The position numbers were made by a program, and so were the translations under genes. A stretch of 64,000 nucleotides of DNA from Oasisia sp. SBJ-2009 (lineage: Eukaryota; Annelida; Polychaeta; Sabellida; Siboglinidae). Where the stretch lies: positions 53,252,056 through 53,316,055 of the forward strand of contig OZ024860.1 in the NCBI GenBank assembly GCA_964017155.1, given 5' to 3'. The notes beneath the pieces were generated by a model. That model made no database searches. It saw only the letters and a list, made by a program, of their open reading frames with translations, and had not been told where the DNA came from. Position 1 is the first letter of the stretch; every line of letters starts with the position of its first letter. This document shows, one piece after another, positions 46,489 to 59,850 of this stretch.

Positions 46489-48370
46489 ACTATTTTTGGC
46501 CAACATTTGATACTTGATTAAATTATTTCATTCAATTATAATCATCTTGCGCGTATTTATGTTTTATAAACAGCGCGTCTTGGCAAACGTTTGGGGTCGA
46601 AAAGACAGCACGATTTGTGCCAGTCGCAAGCGCAGCGGTGCATGTTTCTGCGCTGTGCATATGAAATGAGCGATAAACAGTTTGTTTATGCCGACCACGC
46701 TGTATTTTCGACCTCAAAAGTCTGCTAAGACGCGCAATATATAAAACATTAATATGCGCAAGATGATTATAATTGATTGAATTAACAAAATCAAGTATCA
46801 AATGTTGGCAAAGATACAGTTATAATACCAAAATTTAGGTGGGCCCGACTTGTACATAAATGCCTACACTTGCGGGCACGTACCTTCACGCGCACTCTCT
46901 CATAAAAGCACGTATACTCTCAATTTGTTTTCAGTATTTCACTATTTGGCACTTATGTACAAGTCGGACCCACCTCAATGTTGTTATTATATCAGTATTT
47001 TTGCCAACATTTGATACTTGATTAAATTAATTCATTGAATTATAATCATCTTGCGCGTATTTATGTTTTATAAACAGCGCGTCTTGGCAAACTTTTGAGG
47101 ATGAAAAGACAGCGCGACTTGTGCCAGTCGCAAGCGCAGCGGTGCATGTTACTGCGCTGAGCATATGAAATGAGCGATGTACAGTTTGTTTATGCCGACC
47201 GCGCTGTCTTTTCGACCTCAAAAGTCTGCTAAGACGCGCTGTATATAAAACATAAATATGCGCAAGATCATTATAATTGATAGAATTAATAAAATCAAGT
47301 ATCAAATGTTGGCAAAGATACAGTTATAATACCAACATTGAGGTGGGCCCGACTTGTACATAAATGCCTACACTTGCGGGCGCGTACCTTCACGCGCACT
47401 CTCTCATAAAAGCACGTATACTCTCAATTTGTTTTCAGAATTTCACTATTTGGCACTTATGCACAAGTCGGACCCACCTCAAAGTTGCTATTATATCAGT
47501 ATTTTTGCCAACATTTGATACTTGATTAAATTAATTCATTCAATTATAATCATCTTGCGCGTATTTATGTTTTATAAACAGCGCGTCTTGGCAAACTTTT
47601 GAGGTCGAAAAAACAGCGCGATTTGTGCCAGTCGCAAGCGCAGCGGTCACTATTTCCCTATTTGGCACTTATGTACAAGTCGGACCCACCTCAAAGTTGC
47701 TATTATATCAGAATTTTTGCCAACATTTGATACTTGATTAAATTAATTCATTCAATTATAATCATCTTGCGCGTATTTATGTTTTATAAACAGCGCGTCT
47801 TGGCAAACTTTTGAGGTCGAAAAGACAGCGCGATTTGTGCCAGTCGCAAGCGCAGCGGTCACTATTTCCCTATTTGGCACTTATGTACAAGTCGGACCCA
47901 CCTCAATGTTGCTATTATATCACTATTTTTGGCCAACATTTGATACTTGATTAAATTAATTCATTCAATTATAATCATCTTGCGCGTATTTATGTTTTAT
48001 AAACAGCGCGTCTTGGCAAACTTTCGTGGTCGAAAAGACAGCGCGATTTGTGCCAGTCGCAAGCGCAGCGGTGCATGTTACTGCGCTGTGCATATGGAAT
48101 GAGCGATAAACAGTTTGTTTATGCCGACCACGCTGTCTTTTCGACCTCAAAAGTCTGCTAAGACGCGCTGTATATAAAACATTAATATGCGCAAGATGAT
48201 TATAATTGATTGAATTAACAAAATCAGGTATCAAATATTGGCAAAGATACAGTTATAATACCAACATTGAGGTGGGCCCGACTTGTACATGAATGCCTAC
48301 ACTTGCGGGCGCGTACCTTCACGCGCACTCTCTCATAAAAGCACGTATACTCTCAATTTGTGTTCAGTAT
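46489..48370. repeat. Array B, start of the two-h region
   Basis: Full Q copies start near 46517, 47021 and 47950. From here on, intervals of 929 bp (two h) dominate and single-h intervals become rare. The GGGCACGTACC form of the P spacer begins to predominate next to subtype a Q copies. Confidence 0.87.
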
Positions 48371-51300
48371 TTCACTATTTGGCACTTATGCACAAGTCGG
48401 ACCCACCTCAAAGTTGCTATTATATCAGTATTTTTGCCAACATTTGATACTTGATTAAATTAATTCATTCAATTATAATCATCTTGCGCGTATTTATGTT
48501 TTATAAACAGCGCGTCTTGGCAAACTTTTGAGGTCGAAAAAACAGCGCGATTTGTGCCAGTCGCAAGCGCAGCGGTCACTATTTCCCTATTTGGCACTTA
48601 TGTACAAGTCGGACCCACCTCAAAGTTGCTATTATATCAGTATTTTTGCCAACATTTGATACTTGATTAAATTAATTCATTCAATTATAATCATCTTGCG
48701 CGTATTTATGTTTTATAAACAGCGCGTCTTGGCAAACTTTTGAGGTCGAAAAGACAGCGCGATTTGTGCCAGTCGCAAGCGCAGCGGTCACTATTTCCCT
48801 ATTTGGCACTTATGTACAAGTCGGACCCACCTCAATGTTGCTATTATATCACTATTTTTGGCCAACATTTGATACTTGATTAAATTAATTCATTCAATTA
48901 TAATCATCTTGCGCGTATTTATGTTTTATAAACAGCGCGTCTTGGCAAACGTTTGGGGTCGAAAAGACAGCACGATTTGTGCCAGTCGCAAGCGCAACGG
49001 TGCATGTTTCTGCGCTGTGCATATGAAATGAGCGATAAACAGTTTGTTTATGCCGACCACGCTGTATTTTCGACCTCAAAAGTCTGCTAAGACGCGCTAT
49101 GTATAAAACATTAATATGCGCAAGATGATTATAATTGATTGAATTAACAAAATCAAGTATCAAATGTTGGCAAAGATACAGTTATAATACCAACATTTAG
49201 GTGGGCCCGACTTGTACATAAATGCCTACACTTGCGGGCACGTACCTTCACGCGCACTCTCTCATAAAAGCACGTATACTCTCAATTTGTTTTCAGAATT
49301 TCACTATTTGGCACTTATGCACAAGTCGGACCCACCTCAAAGTTGCTATTATATCAGTATTTTTGCCAACATTTGATACTTGATTAAATTAATTCATTCA
49401 ATTATAATCATCTTGCGCGTATTTATGTTTTATAAACAGCGCGTCTTGGCAAACTTTTGAGGTCGAAAAAACAGCGCGATTTGTGCCAGTCGCAAGCGCA
49501 GCGGTCACTATTTCCCTATTTGGCACTTATGTACAAGTCGGACCCACCTCAAAGTTGCTATTATATCAGTATTTTTGCCAACATTTGATACTTGATTAAA
49601 TTAATTCATTCAATTATAATCATCTTGCGCGTATTTATGTTTTATAAACAGCGCGTCTTGGCAAACTTTTGAGGTCGAAAAGACAGCGCGATTTGTGCCA
49701 GTCGCAAGCGTAGCGGTCACTATTTCCCTATTTGGCACTTATGTACAAGTCGGACCCACCTCAATGTTGCTATTATATCACTATTTTTGGCCAACATTTG
49801 ATACTTGATTAAATTAATTCATTCAATTATAATCATCTTGCGCGTATTTATGTTTTATAAACAGCGCGTCTTGGCAAACGTTTGGGGTCGAAAAGACAGC
49901 ACGATTTGTGCCAGTCGCAAGCGCAACGGTGCATGTTTCTGCGCTGTGCATACGAAATGAGCGATAAACAGTTTGTTTATGCCGACCACGCTGTATTTTC
50001 GACCTCAAAAGTCTGCTAAGACGCGCTATGTATAAAACATTAATATGCGCAAGATGATTATAATTGATTGAATTAACAAAATCAAGTATCAAATGTTGGC
50101 AAAGATACAGTTATAATACCAACATTTAGGTGGGCCCGACTTGTACATAAATGCCTACACTTGCGGGCACGTACCTTCACGCGCACTCTCTCATAAAAGC
50201 CCGTATACTCTCAATTTGTTTTCAGTATTTCACTATTTGGCACTTATGTACAAGTAGGACCCACCTCAATGTTGTTATTATATCAGTATTTTTGCCAACA
50301 TTTGATACTTGATTAAATTAATTCATTGAATTATAATCATCTTGCGCGTATTTATGTTTCATAAACAGCGCGTCTTGGCAAACTTTTGAGGATGAAAAGA
50401 CAGCGCGACTTTTGCCAGTCGCAAGCGCAGCGGTGCATGTTACTGCGCTGAGCATATGAAATGAGCGATGTACAGTTTGTTTATGCCGACCGCGCTGTCT
50501 TTTCGACCTCAAAAGTCTGCTAAGACGCGCTGTATATAAAACATAAATATGCGCAAGATCATTATAATTGATAGAATTAATAACATCAAGTATCAAATGT
50601 TGGCAAAGATACAGTTATAATACCAACATTGAGGTGGGCCCGACTTGTACATAAATGCCTACACTTGCGGGAGCGTACCTTCACGCGCACTCTCTCATAA
50701 AAGCACGTATACTCTCAATTTGTTTTCAGAATTTCACTATTTGGCACTTATGCACAAGTCGGACCCACCTCAAAGTTGCTATTATATCAGTATTTTTGCC
50801 AACATTTGATACTTGATTAAATTAATTCATTCAATTATAATCATCTTGCGCGTATTTATGTTTTATAAACAGCGCGTCTTGGCAAACTTTTGAGGTCGAA
50901 AAGACAGCGCGATTTGTGCCAGTCGCAAGCGCAGCGGTCACTATTTCCCTATTTGGCACTTATGTACAAGTCGGACCCACCTCAAAGTTGCTATTATATC
51001 AGTATTTTTGCCAACATTTGATACTTGATTAAATTAATTTATTCAATTATAATCATCTTGCGCGTATTTATGTGTTATAAACAGCGCGTCTTGGCAAACT
51101 TTTGAGGTCGAAAAGACAGCGCGATTTGTGCCAGTCGCAAGCGCAGCGGTCACTATTTCCCTATTTGGCACTTATGTACAAGTCGGACCCACCTCAATGT
51201 TGCTATTATATCACTATTTTTGGCCAACATTTGATACTTGATTAAATTAATTCATTCAATTATAATCATCTTGCGCGTATTTACGTTTTATAAACAGCGC

Positions 51301-52165
51301 GTCTTGGCAAACGTTTGGGGTCGAAAAGACAGCACGATTTGTGCCAGTCGCAAGCGCAGCGGAGCATGTTTCTGCGCTGTGCATATGAAATGAGCGATAA
51401 ACAGTTTGTTTATGCCGACCACGCTGTATTTTCGACCTCAAAAGTCTGCTAAGACGCGCTATATATAAAACATTAATATGCGCAAGATGATTATAATTGA
51501 TTGAATTAACAAAATCAAGTATCAAATGTTGGCAAAGATACAGTTATAATACCAAAATTTAGGTGGGCCCGACTTGTACATCAATGCCTACACTTGCGGG
51601 CACGTACCTTCACGCGCACTCTCTCATAAAAGCACGTATACTCTCAATTTGTTTTCAGTATTTCACTATTTGGCACTTATGTACAAGTAGGACCCACCTC
51701 AATGTTGTTATTATATCAGTATTTTTGCCAACATTTGATACTTGATTAAATTAATTCATTGAATTATAATCATCTTGCGCGTATTTATGTTTTATAAACA
51801 GCGCGTCTTGGCAAACTTTTGAGGATGAAAAGACAGCGCGACTTGTGCCAGTCGCAAGCGCAGCGGTGCATGTTACTGCGCTGAGCATATGAAATGAGCG
51901 ATGTACAGTTTGTTTATGCCGACCGCGCTGTCTTTTCGACCTCAAAAGTCTGCTAAGACGCGCTGTATATAAAACATAAATATGCGCAAGATCATTATAA
52001 TTGATAGAATTAATAACATCAAGTATCAAATGTTGGCAAAGATACAGTTATAATACCAACATTGAGGTGGGCCCGACTTGTACATAAATGCCTACACTTG
52101 CGGGAGCGTACCTTCACGCGCACTCTCTCATAAAAGCACGTATACTCTCAATTTGTTTTCAGAAT
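48371..52165. repeat. 3,795 bp higher-order repeat, copy 1
   Basis: Full Q copies start near 48879, 49808, 50312, 51241 and 51745. Matches 52166 onward at offset 3,795 bp. Shared rare marks are GCGCAACGGTGC, GCATACGAAATG (49949 and 53744), AAAGCCCGTATAC (50197 and 53992), GTTTCATAAACAG (50357 and 54152) and GCGGGAGCGTACC. Confidence 0.9.
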
Positions 52166-55100
52166 TTCACTATTTGGCACTTATGCACAAGTCGGACCCA
52201 CCTCAAAGTTGCTATTATATCAGTATTTTTGCCAACATTTGATACTTGATTAAATTAATTCATTCAATTATAATCATCTTGCGCGTATTTATGTTTTATA
52301 AACAGCGCGTCTTGGCAAACTTTTGAGGTCGAAAAAACAGCGCGATTTGTGCCAGTCGCAAGCGCAGCGGTCACTATTTCCCTATTTGGCACTTATGTAC
52401 AAGTCGGACCCACCTCAAAGTTGCTATTATATCAGTATTTTTGCCAACATTTGATACTTGATTAAATTAATTCATTCAATTATAATCATCTTGCGCGTAT
52501 TTATGTTTTATAAACAGCGCGTCTTGGCAAACTTTTGAGGTCGAAAAGACAGCGCGATTTGTGCCAGTCGCAAGCGCAGCGGTCACTATTTCCCTATTTG
52601 GCACTTATGTACAAGTCGGACCCACCTCAATGTTGCTATTATATCACTATTTTTGGCCAACATTTGATACTTGATTAAATTAATTCATTCAATTATAATC
52701 ATCTTGCGCGTATTTATGTTTTATAAACAGCGCGTCTTGGCAAACGTTTGGGGTCGAAAAGACAGCACGATTTGTGCCAGTCGCAGGCGCAACGGTGCAT
52801 GTTTCTGCGCTGTGCATATGAAATGAGCGATAAACAGTTTGTTTATGCCGACCACGCTGTATTTTCGACCTCAAAAGTCTGCTAAGACGCGCTATGTATA
52901 AAACATTAATATGCGCAAGATGATTATAATTGATTGAATTAACAAAATCAAGTATCAAATGTTGGCAAAGATACAGTTATAATACCAACATTTAGGTGGG
53001 CCCGACTTGTACATAAATGCCTACACTTGCGGGCACGTACCTTCACGCGCACTCTCTCATAAAAGCACGTATACTCTCAATTTGTTTTCAGAATTTCACT
53101 ATTTGGCACTTATGCACAAGTCGGACCCACCTCAAAGTTGCTATTATATCAGTATTTTTGCCAACATTTGATACTTGATTAAATTAATTCATTCAATTAT
53201 AATCATCTTGCGCGTATTTATGTTTTATAAACAGCGCGTCTTGGCAAACTTTTGAGGTCGAAAAAACAGCGCGATTTGTGCCAGTCGCAAGCGCAGCGGT
53301 CACTATTTCCCTATTTGGCACTTATGTACAAGTCGGACCCACCTCAAAGTTGCTATTATATCAGTATTTTTGCCAACATTTGATACTTGATTAAATTAAT
53401 TCATTCAATTATAATCATCTTGCGCGTATTTATGTTTTATAAACAGCGCGTCTTGGCAAACTTTTGAGGTCGAAAAGACAGCGCGATTTGTGCCAGTCGC
53501 AAGCGTAGCGGTCACTATTTCCCTATTTGGCACTTATGTACAAGTCGGACCCACCTCAATGTTGCTATTATATCACTATTTTTGGCCAACATTTGATACT
53601 TGATTAAATTAATTCATTCAATTATAATCATCTTGCGCGTATTTATGTTTTATAAACAGCGCGTCTTGGCAAACGTTTGGGGTCGAAAAGACAGCACGAT
53701 TTGTGCCAGTCGCAAGCGCAACGGTGCATGTTTCTGCGCTGTGCATACGAAATGAGCGATAAACAGTTTGTTTATGCCGACCACGCTGTATTTTCGACCT
53801 CAAAAGTCTGCTAAGACGCGCTATGTATAAAACATTAATATGCGCAAGATGATTATAATTGATTGAATTAACAAAATCAAGTATCAAATGTTGGCAAAGA
53901 TACAGTTATAATACCAACATTTAGGTGGGCCCGACTTGTACATAAATGCCTACACTTGCGGGCACGTACCTTCACGCGCACTCTCTCATAAAAGCCCGTA
54001 TACTCTCAATTTGTTTTCAGTATTTCACTATTTGGCACTTATGTACAAGTAGGACCCACCTCAATGTTGTTATTATATCAGTATTTTTGCCAACATTTGA
54101 TACTTGATTAAATTAATTCATTGAATTATAATCATCTTGCGCGTATTTATGTTTCATAAACAGAGCGTCTTGGCAAACTTTTGAGGATGAAAAGACAGCG
54201 CGACTTGTGCCAGTCGCAAGCGCAGCGGTGCATGTTACTGCGCTGAGCATATGAAATGAGCGATGTACAGTTTGTTTATGCCGACCGCGCTGTCTTTTCG
54301 ACCTCAAAAGTCTGCTAAGACGCGCTGTATATAAAACATAAATATGCGCAAGATCATTATAATTGATAGAATTAATAACATCAAGTATCAAATGTTGGCA
54401 AAGATACAGTTATAATACCAACATTGAGGTGGGCCCGACTTGTACATAAATGCCTACACTTGCGGGAGCGTACCTTCACGCGCACTCTCTCATAAAAGCA
54501 CGTATACTCTCAATTTGTTTTCAGAATTTCACTATTTGGCACTTATGCACAAGTCGGACCCACCTCAAAGTTGCTATTATATCAGTATTTTTGCCAACAT
54601 TTGATACTTGATTAAATTAATTCATTCAATTATAATCATCTTGCGCGTATTTATGTTTTATAAACAGCGCGTCTTGGCAAACTTTTGAGGTCGAAAAAAC
54701 AGCGCGATTTGTGCCAGTCGCAAGCGCAGCGGTCACTATTTCCCTATTTGGCACTTATGTACAAGTCGGACCCACCTCAAAGTTGCTATTATATCAGTAT
54801 TTTTGCCAACATTTGATACTTGATTAAATTAATTTATTCAATTATAATCATCTTGCGCGTATTTATGTTTTATAAACAGCGCGTCTTGGCAAACTTTTGA
54901 GGTCGAAAAGACAGCGCGATTTGTGCCAGTCGCAAGCGCAGCGGTCACTATTTCCCTATTTGGCACTTATGTACAAGTCGGACCCACCTCAATGTTGTTA
55001 TTATATCAGTATTTTTGCCAACATTTGATACTTGATTAAATTAATTTATTCAATTATAATCATCTTGCGCGTATTTATGTTTTATAAACAGCGCGTCTTG

Positions 55101-55500
55101 GCAAACGTTTGGGGTCGAAAAGACAGCACGATTTGTGCCAGTCGCAAGCGCAGCGGAGCATGTTTCTGCGCTGTGCATATGAAATGAGCGATAAACAGTT
55201 TGTTTATGCCGACCACGCTGTATTTTCGACCTCAAAAGTCTGCTAAGACGCGCTATATATAAAACATTAATATGCGCAAGATGATTATAATTGATTGAAT
55301 TAACAAAATCAAGTATCAAATGTTGGCAAAGATACAGTTATAATACCAAAATTTAGGTGGGCCCGACTTGTACATCAATGCCTACACTTGCGGGCACGTA
55401 CCTTCACGCGCACTCTCTCATAAAAGCACGTATACTCTCAATTTGTTTTCAGTATTTCACTATTTGGCACTTATGTACAAGTAGGACCCACCTCAATGTT
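52166..55500. repeat. 3,795 bp higher-order repeat, copy 2 (merges into the next repeat)
   Basis: Full Q copies start near 52674, 53603, 54107 and 55035. The offset drops to 3,794 bp after about 54990, where the right copy has a GTATTTTTGCC form of P and the left copy a CTATTTTTGGCC form. That suggests exchange or conversion inside one h unit. Confidence 0.88.
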
Positions 55501-57026
55501 GCTATTATATCAGTATTTCTGCCAACATTTGAAACTTGATTAAATTAATTCATTGAATTATAATCATCTTGCGCGTATTTATGTTTTATAAACAGCGCGT
55601 CTTGGCAAACTTTTGAGGATGAAAAGACAGCGCGACTTGTGCCTGTCGCAAGCGCAGCGGTGCATGTTACTGCGCTGAGCATATGAAATGAGCGATGTAC
55701 AGTTTGTTTATGCCGACCGCGCTGTCTTTTCGACCTCAAAAGTCTGCTAAGACGCGCTGTATATAAAACATAAATATGCGCAAGATCATTATAATTGATA
55801 GAATTAATAAAATCAAGTATCAAATGTTGGCAAAGATACAGTTATAATACCAACATTGAGGTGGGCCCGACTTGTACATAAATGCCTACACTTGCGGGCG
55901 CGTACCTTCACGCGCACTCTCTCATAAAAGCACGTATACTCTCAATTTGTTTTCAGAATTTCACTATTTGGCACTTATGTACAAGTAGGACCCACCTCAA
56001 TGTTGTTATTATATCAGTATTTTTGCCAACATTTGATACTTGATTAAATTAATTCATTGAATTATAATCATCTTGCGCGTATTTATGTTTTATAAACAGC
56101 GCGTCTTGGCAAACTTTTGAGGATGAAAAGACAGCGCGACTTGTGCCAGTCGCAAGCGCAGCGGTGCATGTTACTGCGCTGAGCATATGAAATGAGCGAT
56201 GTACAGTTTGTTTATGCCGACCGCGCTGTCTTTTCGACCTCAAAAGTCTGCTAAGACGCGCTGTATATAAAACATAAATATGCGCAAGATCATTGTAATT
56301 GATAGAATTAATAACATCAAGTATCAAATGTTGGCAAAGATACAGTTATAATACCAACATTGAGGTGGGCCCGACTTGTACATAAATGCCTACACTTGCG
56401 GGAGCGTACCTTCACGCGCACTCTCTCATAAAAGCACGTATACTCTCAATTTGTTTTCAGAATTTCACTATTTGGCACTTATGCACAAGTCGGACCCACC
56501 TCAAAGTTGCTATTATATCAGTATTTTTGCCAACATTTGATACTTGATTAAATTAATTCATTCAATTATAATCATCTTGCGCGTATTTATGTTTTATAAA
56601 CAGCGCGTCTTGGCAAACTTTTGAGGTCGAAAAAACAGCGCGATTTGTGCCAGTCGCAAGCGCAGCGGTCACTATTTCCCTATTTGGCACTTATGTACAA
56701 GTCGGACCCACCTCAAAGTTGCTATTATATCAGTATTTTTGCCAACATTTGATACTTGATTAAATTAATTTATTCAATTATAATCATCTTGCGCGTATTT
56801 ATGTTTTATAAACAGCGCGTCTTGGCAAACTTTTGAGGTCGAAAAGACAGCGCGATTTGTGCCAGTCGCAAGCGCAGCGGTCACTATTTCCCTATTTGGC
56901 ACTTATGTACAAGTCGGACCCACCTCAATGTTGCTATTATATCACTATTTTTGGCCAACATTTGATACTTGATTAAATTAATTCATTCAATTATAATCAT
57001 CTTGCGCGTATTTACGTTTTATAAAC
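55090..57026. repeat. 1,937 bp higher-order repeat, copy 1
   Basis: Full Q copies start near 55539, 56043 and 56972. The period is three P-Q units plus two h (504 + 504 + 929). Matches the next copy at offset 1,937 bp, with shared marks GTGCCTGTCGC (55640 and 57577), TCATTGTAATTG (56291 and 58228) and GTACATCAATGCC. Confidence 0.9.
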
Positions 57027-58963
57027 AGCGCGTCTTGGCAAACGTTTGGGGTCGAAAAGACAGCACGATTTGTGCCAGTCGCAAGCGCAGCGGAGCATGT
57101 TTCTGCGCTGTGCATATGAAATGAGCGATAAACAGTTTGTTTATGCCGACCACGCTGTATTTTCGACCTCAAAAGTCTGCTAAGACGCGCTATATATAAA
57201 ACATTAATATGCGCAAGATGATTATAATTGATTGAATTAACAAAATCAAGTATCAAATGTTGGCAAAGATACAGTTATAATACCAAAATTTAGGTGGGCC
57301 CGACTTGTACATCAATGCCTACACTTGCGGGCACGTACCTTCACGCGCACTCTCTCATAAAAGCACGTATACTCTCAATTTGTTTTCAGTATTTCACTAT
57401 TTGGCACTTATGTACAAGTAGGACCCACCTCAATGTTGCTATTATATCAGTATTTCTGCCAACATTTGATACTTGATTAAATTAATTCATTGAATTATAA
57501 TCATCTTGCGCGTATTTATGTTTTATAAACAGCGCGTCTTGGCAAACTTTTGAGGATGAAAAGACAGCGCGACTTGTGCCTGTCGCAAGCGCAGCGGTGC
57601 ATGTTACTGCGCTGAGCATATGAAATGAGCGATGTACAGTTTGTTTATGCCGACCGCGCTGTCTTTTCGACCTCAAAAGTCTGCTAAGACGCGCTGTATA
57701 TAAAACATAAATATGCGCAAGATCATTATAATTGATAGAATTAATAAAATCAAGTATCAAATGTTGGCAAAGATACAGTTATAATACCAACATTGAGGTG
57801 GGCCCGACTTGTACATAAATGCCTACACTTGCGGGCGCGTACCTTCACGCGCACTCTCTCATAAAAGCACGTATACTCTCAATTTGTTTTCAGAATTTCA
57901 CTATTTGGCACTTATGTACAAGTAGGACCCACCTCAATGTTGTTATTATATCAGTATTTTTGCCAACATTTGATACTTGATTAAATTAATTCATTGAATT
58001 ATAATCATCTTGCGCGTATTTATGTTTTATAAACAGCGCGTCTTGGCAAACTTTTGAGGATGAAAAGACAGCGCGACTTGTGCCAGTCGCAAGCGCAGCG
58101 GTGCATGTTACTGCGCTGAGCATATGAAATGAGCGATGTACAGTTTGTTTATGCCGACCGCGCTGTCTTTTCGACCTCAAAAGTCTGCTAAGACGCGCTG
58201 TATATAAAACATAAATATGCGCAAGATCATTGTAATTGATAGAATTAATAACATCAAGTATCAAATGTTGGCAAAGATACAGTTATAATACCAACATTGA
58301 GGTGGGCCCGACTTGTACATAAATGCCTACACTTGCGGGAGCGTACCTTCACGCGCACTCTCTCATAAAAGCACGTATACTCTCAATTTGTTTTCAGAAT
58401 TTCACTATTTGGCACTTATGCACAAGTCGGACCCACCTCAAAGTTGCTATTATATCAGTATTTTTGCCAACATTTGATACTTGATTAAATTAATTCATTC
58501 AATTATAATCATCTTGCGCGTATTTATGTTTTATAAACAGCGCGTCTTGGCAAACTTTTGAGGTCGAAAAAACAGCGCGATTTGTGCCAGTCGCAAGCGC
58601 AGCGGTCACTATTTCCCTATTTGGCACTTATGTACAAGTCGGACCCACCTCAAAGTTGCTATTATATCAGTATTTTTGCCAACATTTGATACTTGATTAA
58701 ATTAATTTATTCAATTATAATCATCTTGCGCGTATTTATGTTTTATAAACAGCGCGTCTTGGCAAACTTTTGAGGTCGAAAAGACAGCGCGATTTGTGCC
58801 AGTCGCAAGCGCAGCGGTCACTATTTCCCTATTTGGCACTTATGTACAAGTCGGACCCACCTCAATGTTGCTATTATATCACTATTTTTGGCCAACATTT
58901 GATACTTGATTAAATTAATTCATTCAATTATAATCATCTTGCGCGTATTTACGTTTTATAAAC
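57027..58963. repeat. 1,937 bp higher-order repeat, copy 2
   Basis: Full Q copies start near 57476, 57980 and 58909. Nearly identical to copy 1 by eye, making this one of the most recently amplified parts of the window. Confidence 0.9.
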
Positions 58964-59850
58964 AGCGCGTCTTGGCAAACGTTTGGGGTCGAAAAGACAG
59001 CACGATTTGTGCCAGTCGCAAGCGCAGCGGAGCATGTTTCTGCGCTGTGCATATGAAATGAGCGATAAACAGTTTGTTTATGCCGACCACGCTGTATTTT
59101 CGACCTCAAAAGTCTGCTAAGACGCGCTATATATAAAACATTAATATGCGCAAGATGATTATAATTGATTGAATTAACAAAATCAAGTATCAAATGTTGG
59201 CAAAGATACAGTTATAATACCAAAATTTAGGTGGGCCCGACTTGTACATCAATGCCTACACTTGCGGGCACGTACCTTCACGCGCACTCTCTCATAAAAG
59301 CACGTATACTCTCAATTTGTTTTCAGTATTTCACTATTTGGCACTTATGTACAAGTAGGACCCACCTCAATGTTGCTATTATATCAGTATTTCTGCCAAC
59401 ATTTGATACTTGATTAAATTAATTCATTGAATTATAATCATCTTGCGCGTATTTATGTTTTATAAACAGCGCGTCTTGGCAAACTTTTGAGGATGAAAAG
59501 ACAGCGCGACTTGTGCCAGTCGCAAGCGCAGCGGTGCATGTTACTGCGCTGAGCATATGAAATGAGCGATGTACAGTTTGTTTATGCCGACCGCGCTGTC
59601 TTTTCGACCTCAAAAGTCTGCTAAGACGCGCTGTATATAAAACATAAATATGCGCAAGATCATTATAATTGATAGAATTAATAAAATCAAGTATCAAATG
59701 TTGGCAAAGATACAGTTATAATACCAACATTGAGGTGGGCCCGACTTGTACATAAATGCCTACACTTGCGGGCGCGTACCTTCACGCGCACTCTCTCATA
59801 AAAGCACGTATACTCTCAATTTGTTTTCAGAATTTCACTATTTGGCACTT
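58964..59850. repeat. 1,937 bp higher-order repeat, partial copy 3
   Basis: Contains the Q at 59413 and matches until about 59850. There the P right arm changes from GTACAAGTAGGACCC to GCACAAGTCGGACCC. The GTGCCTGTCGC mark has reverted to GTGCCAGTCGC. Confidence 0.85.
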
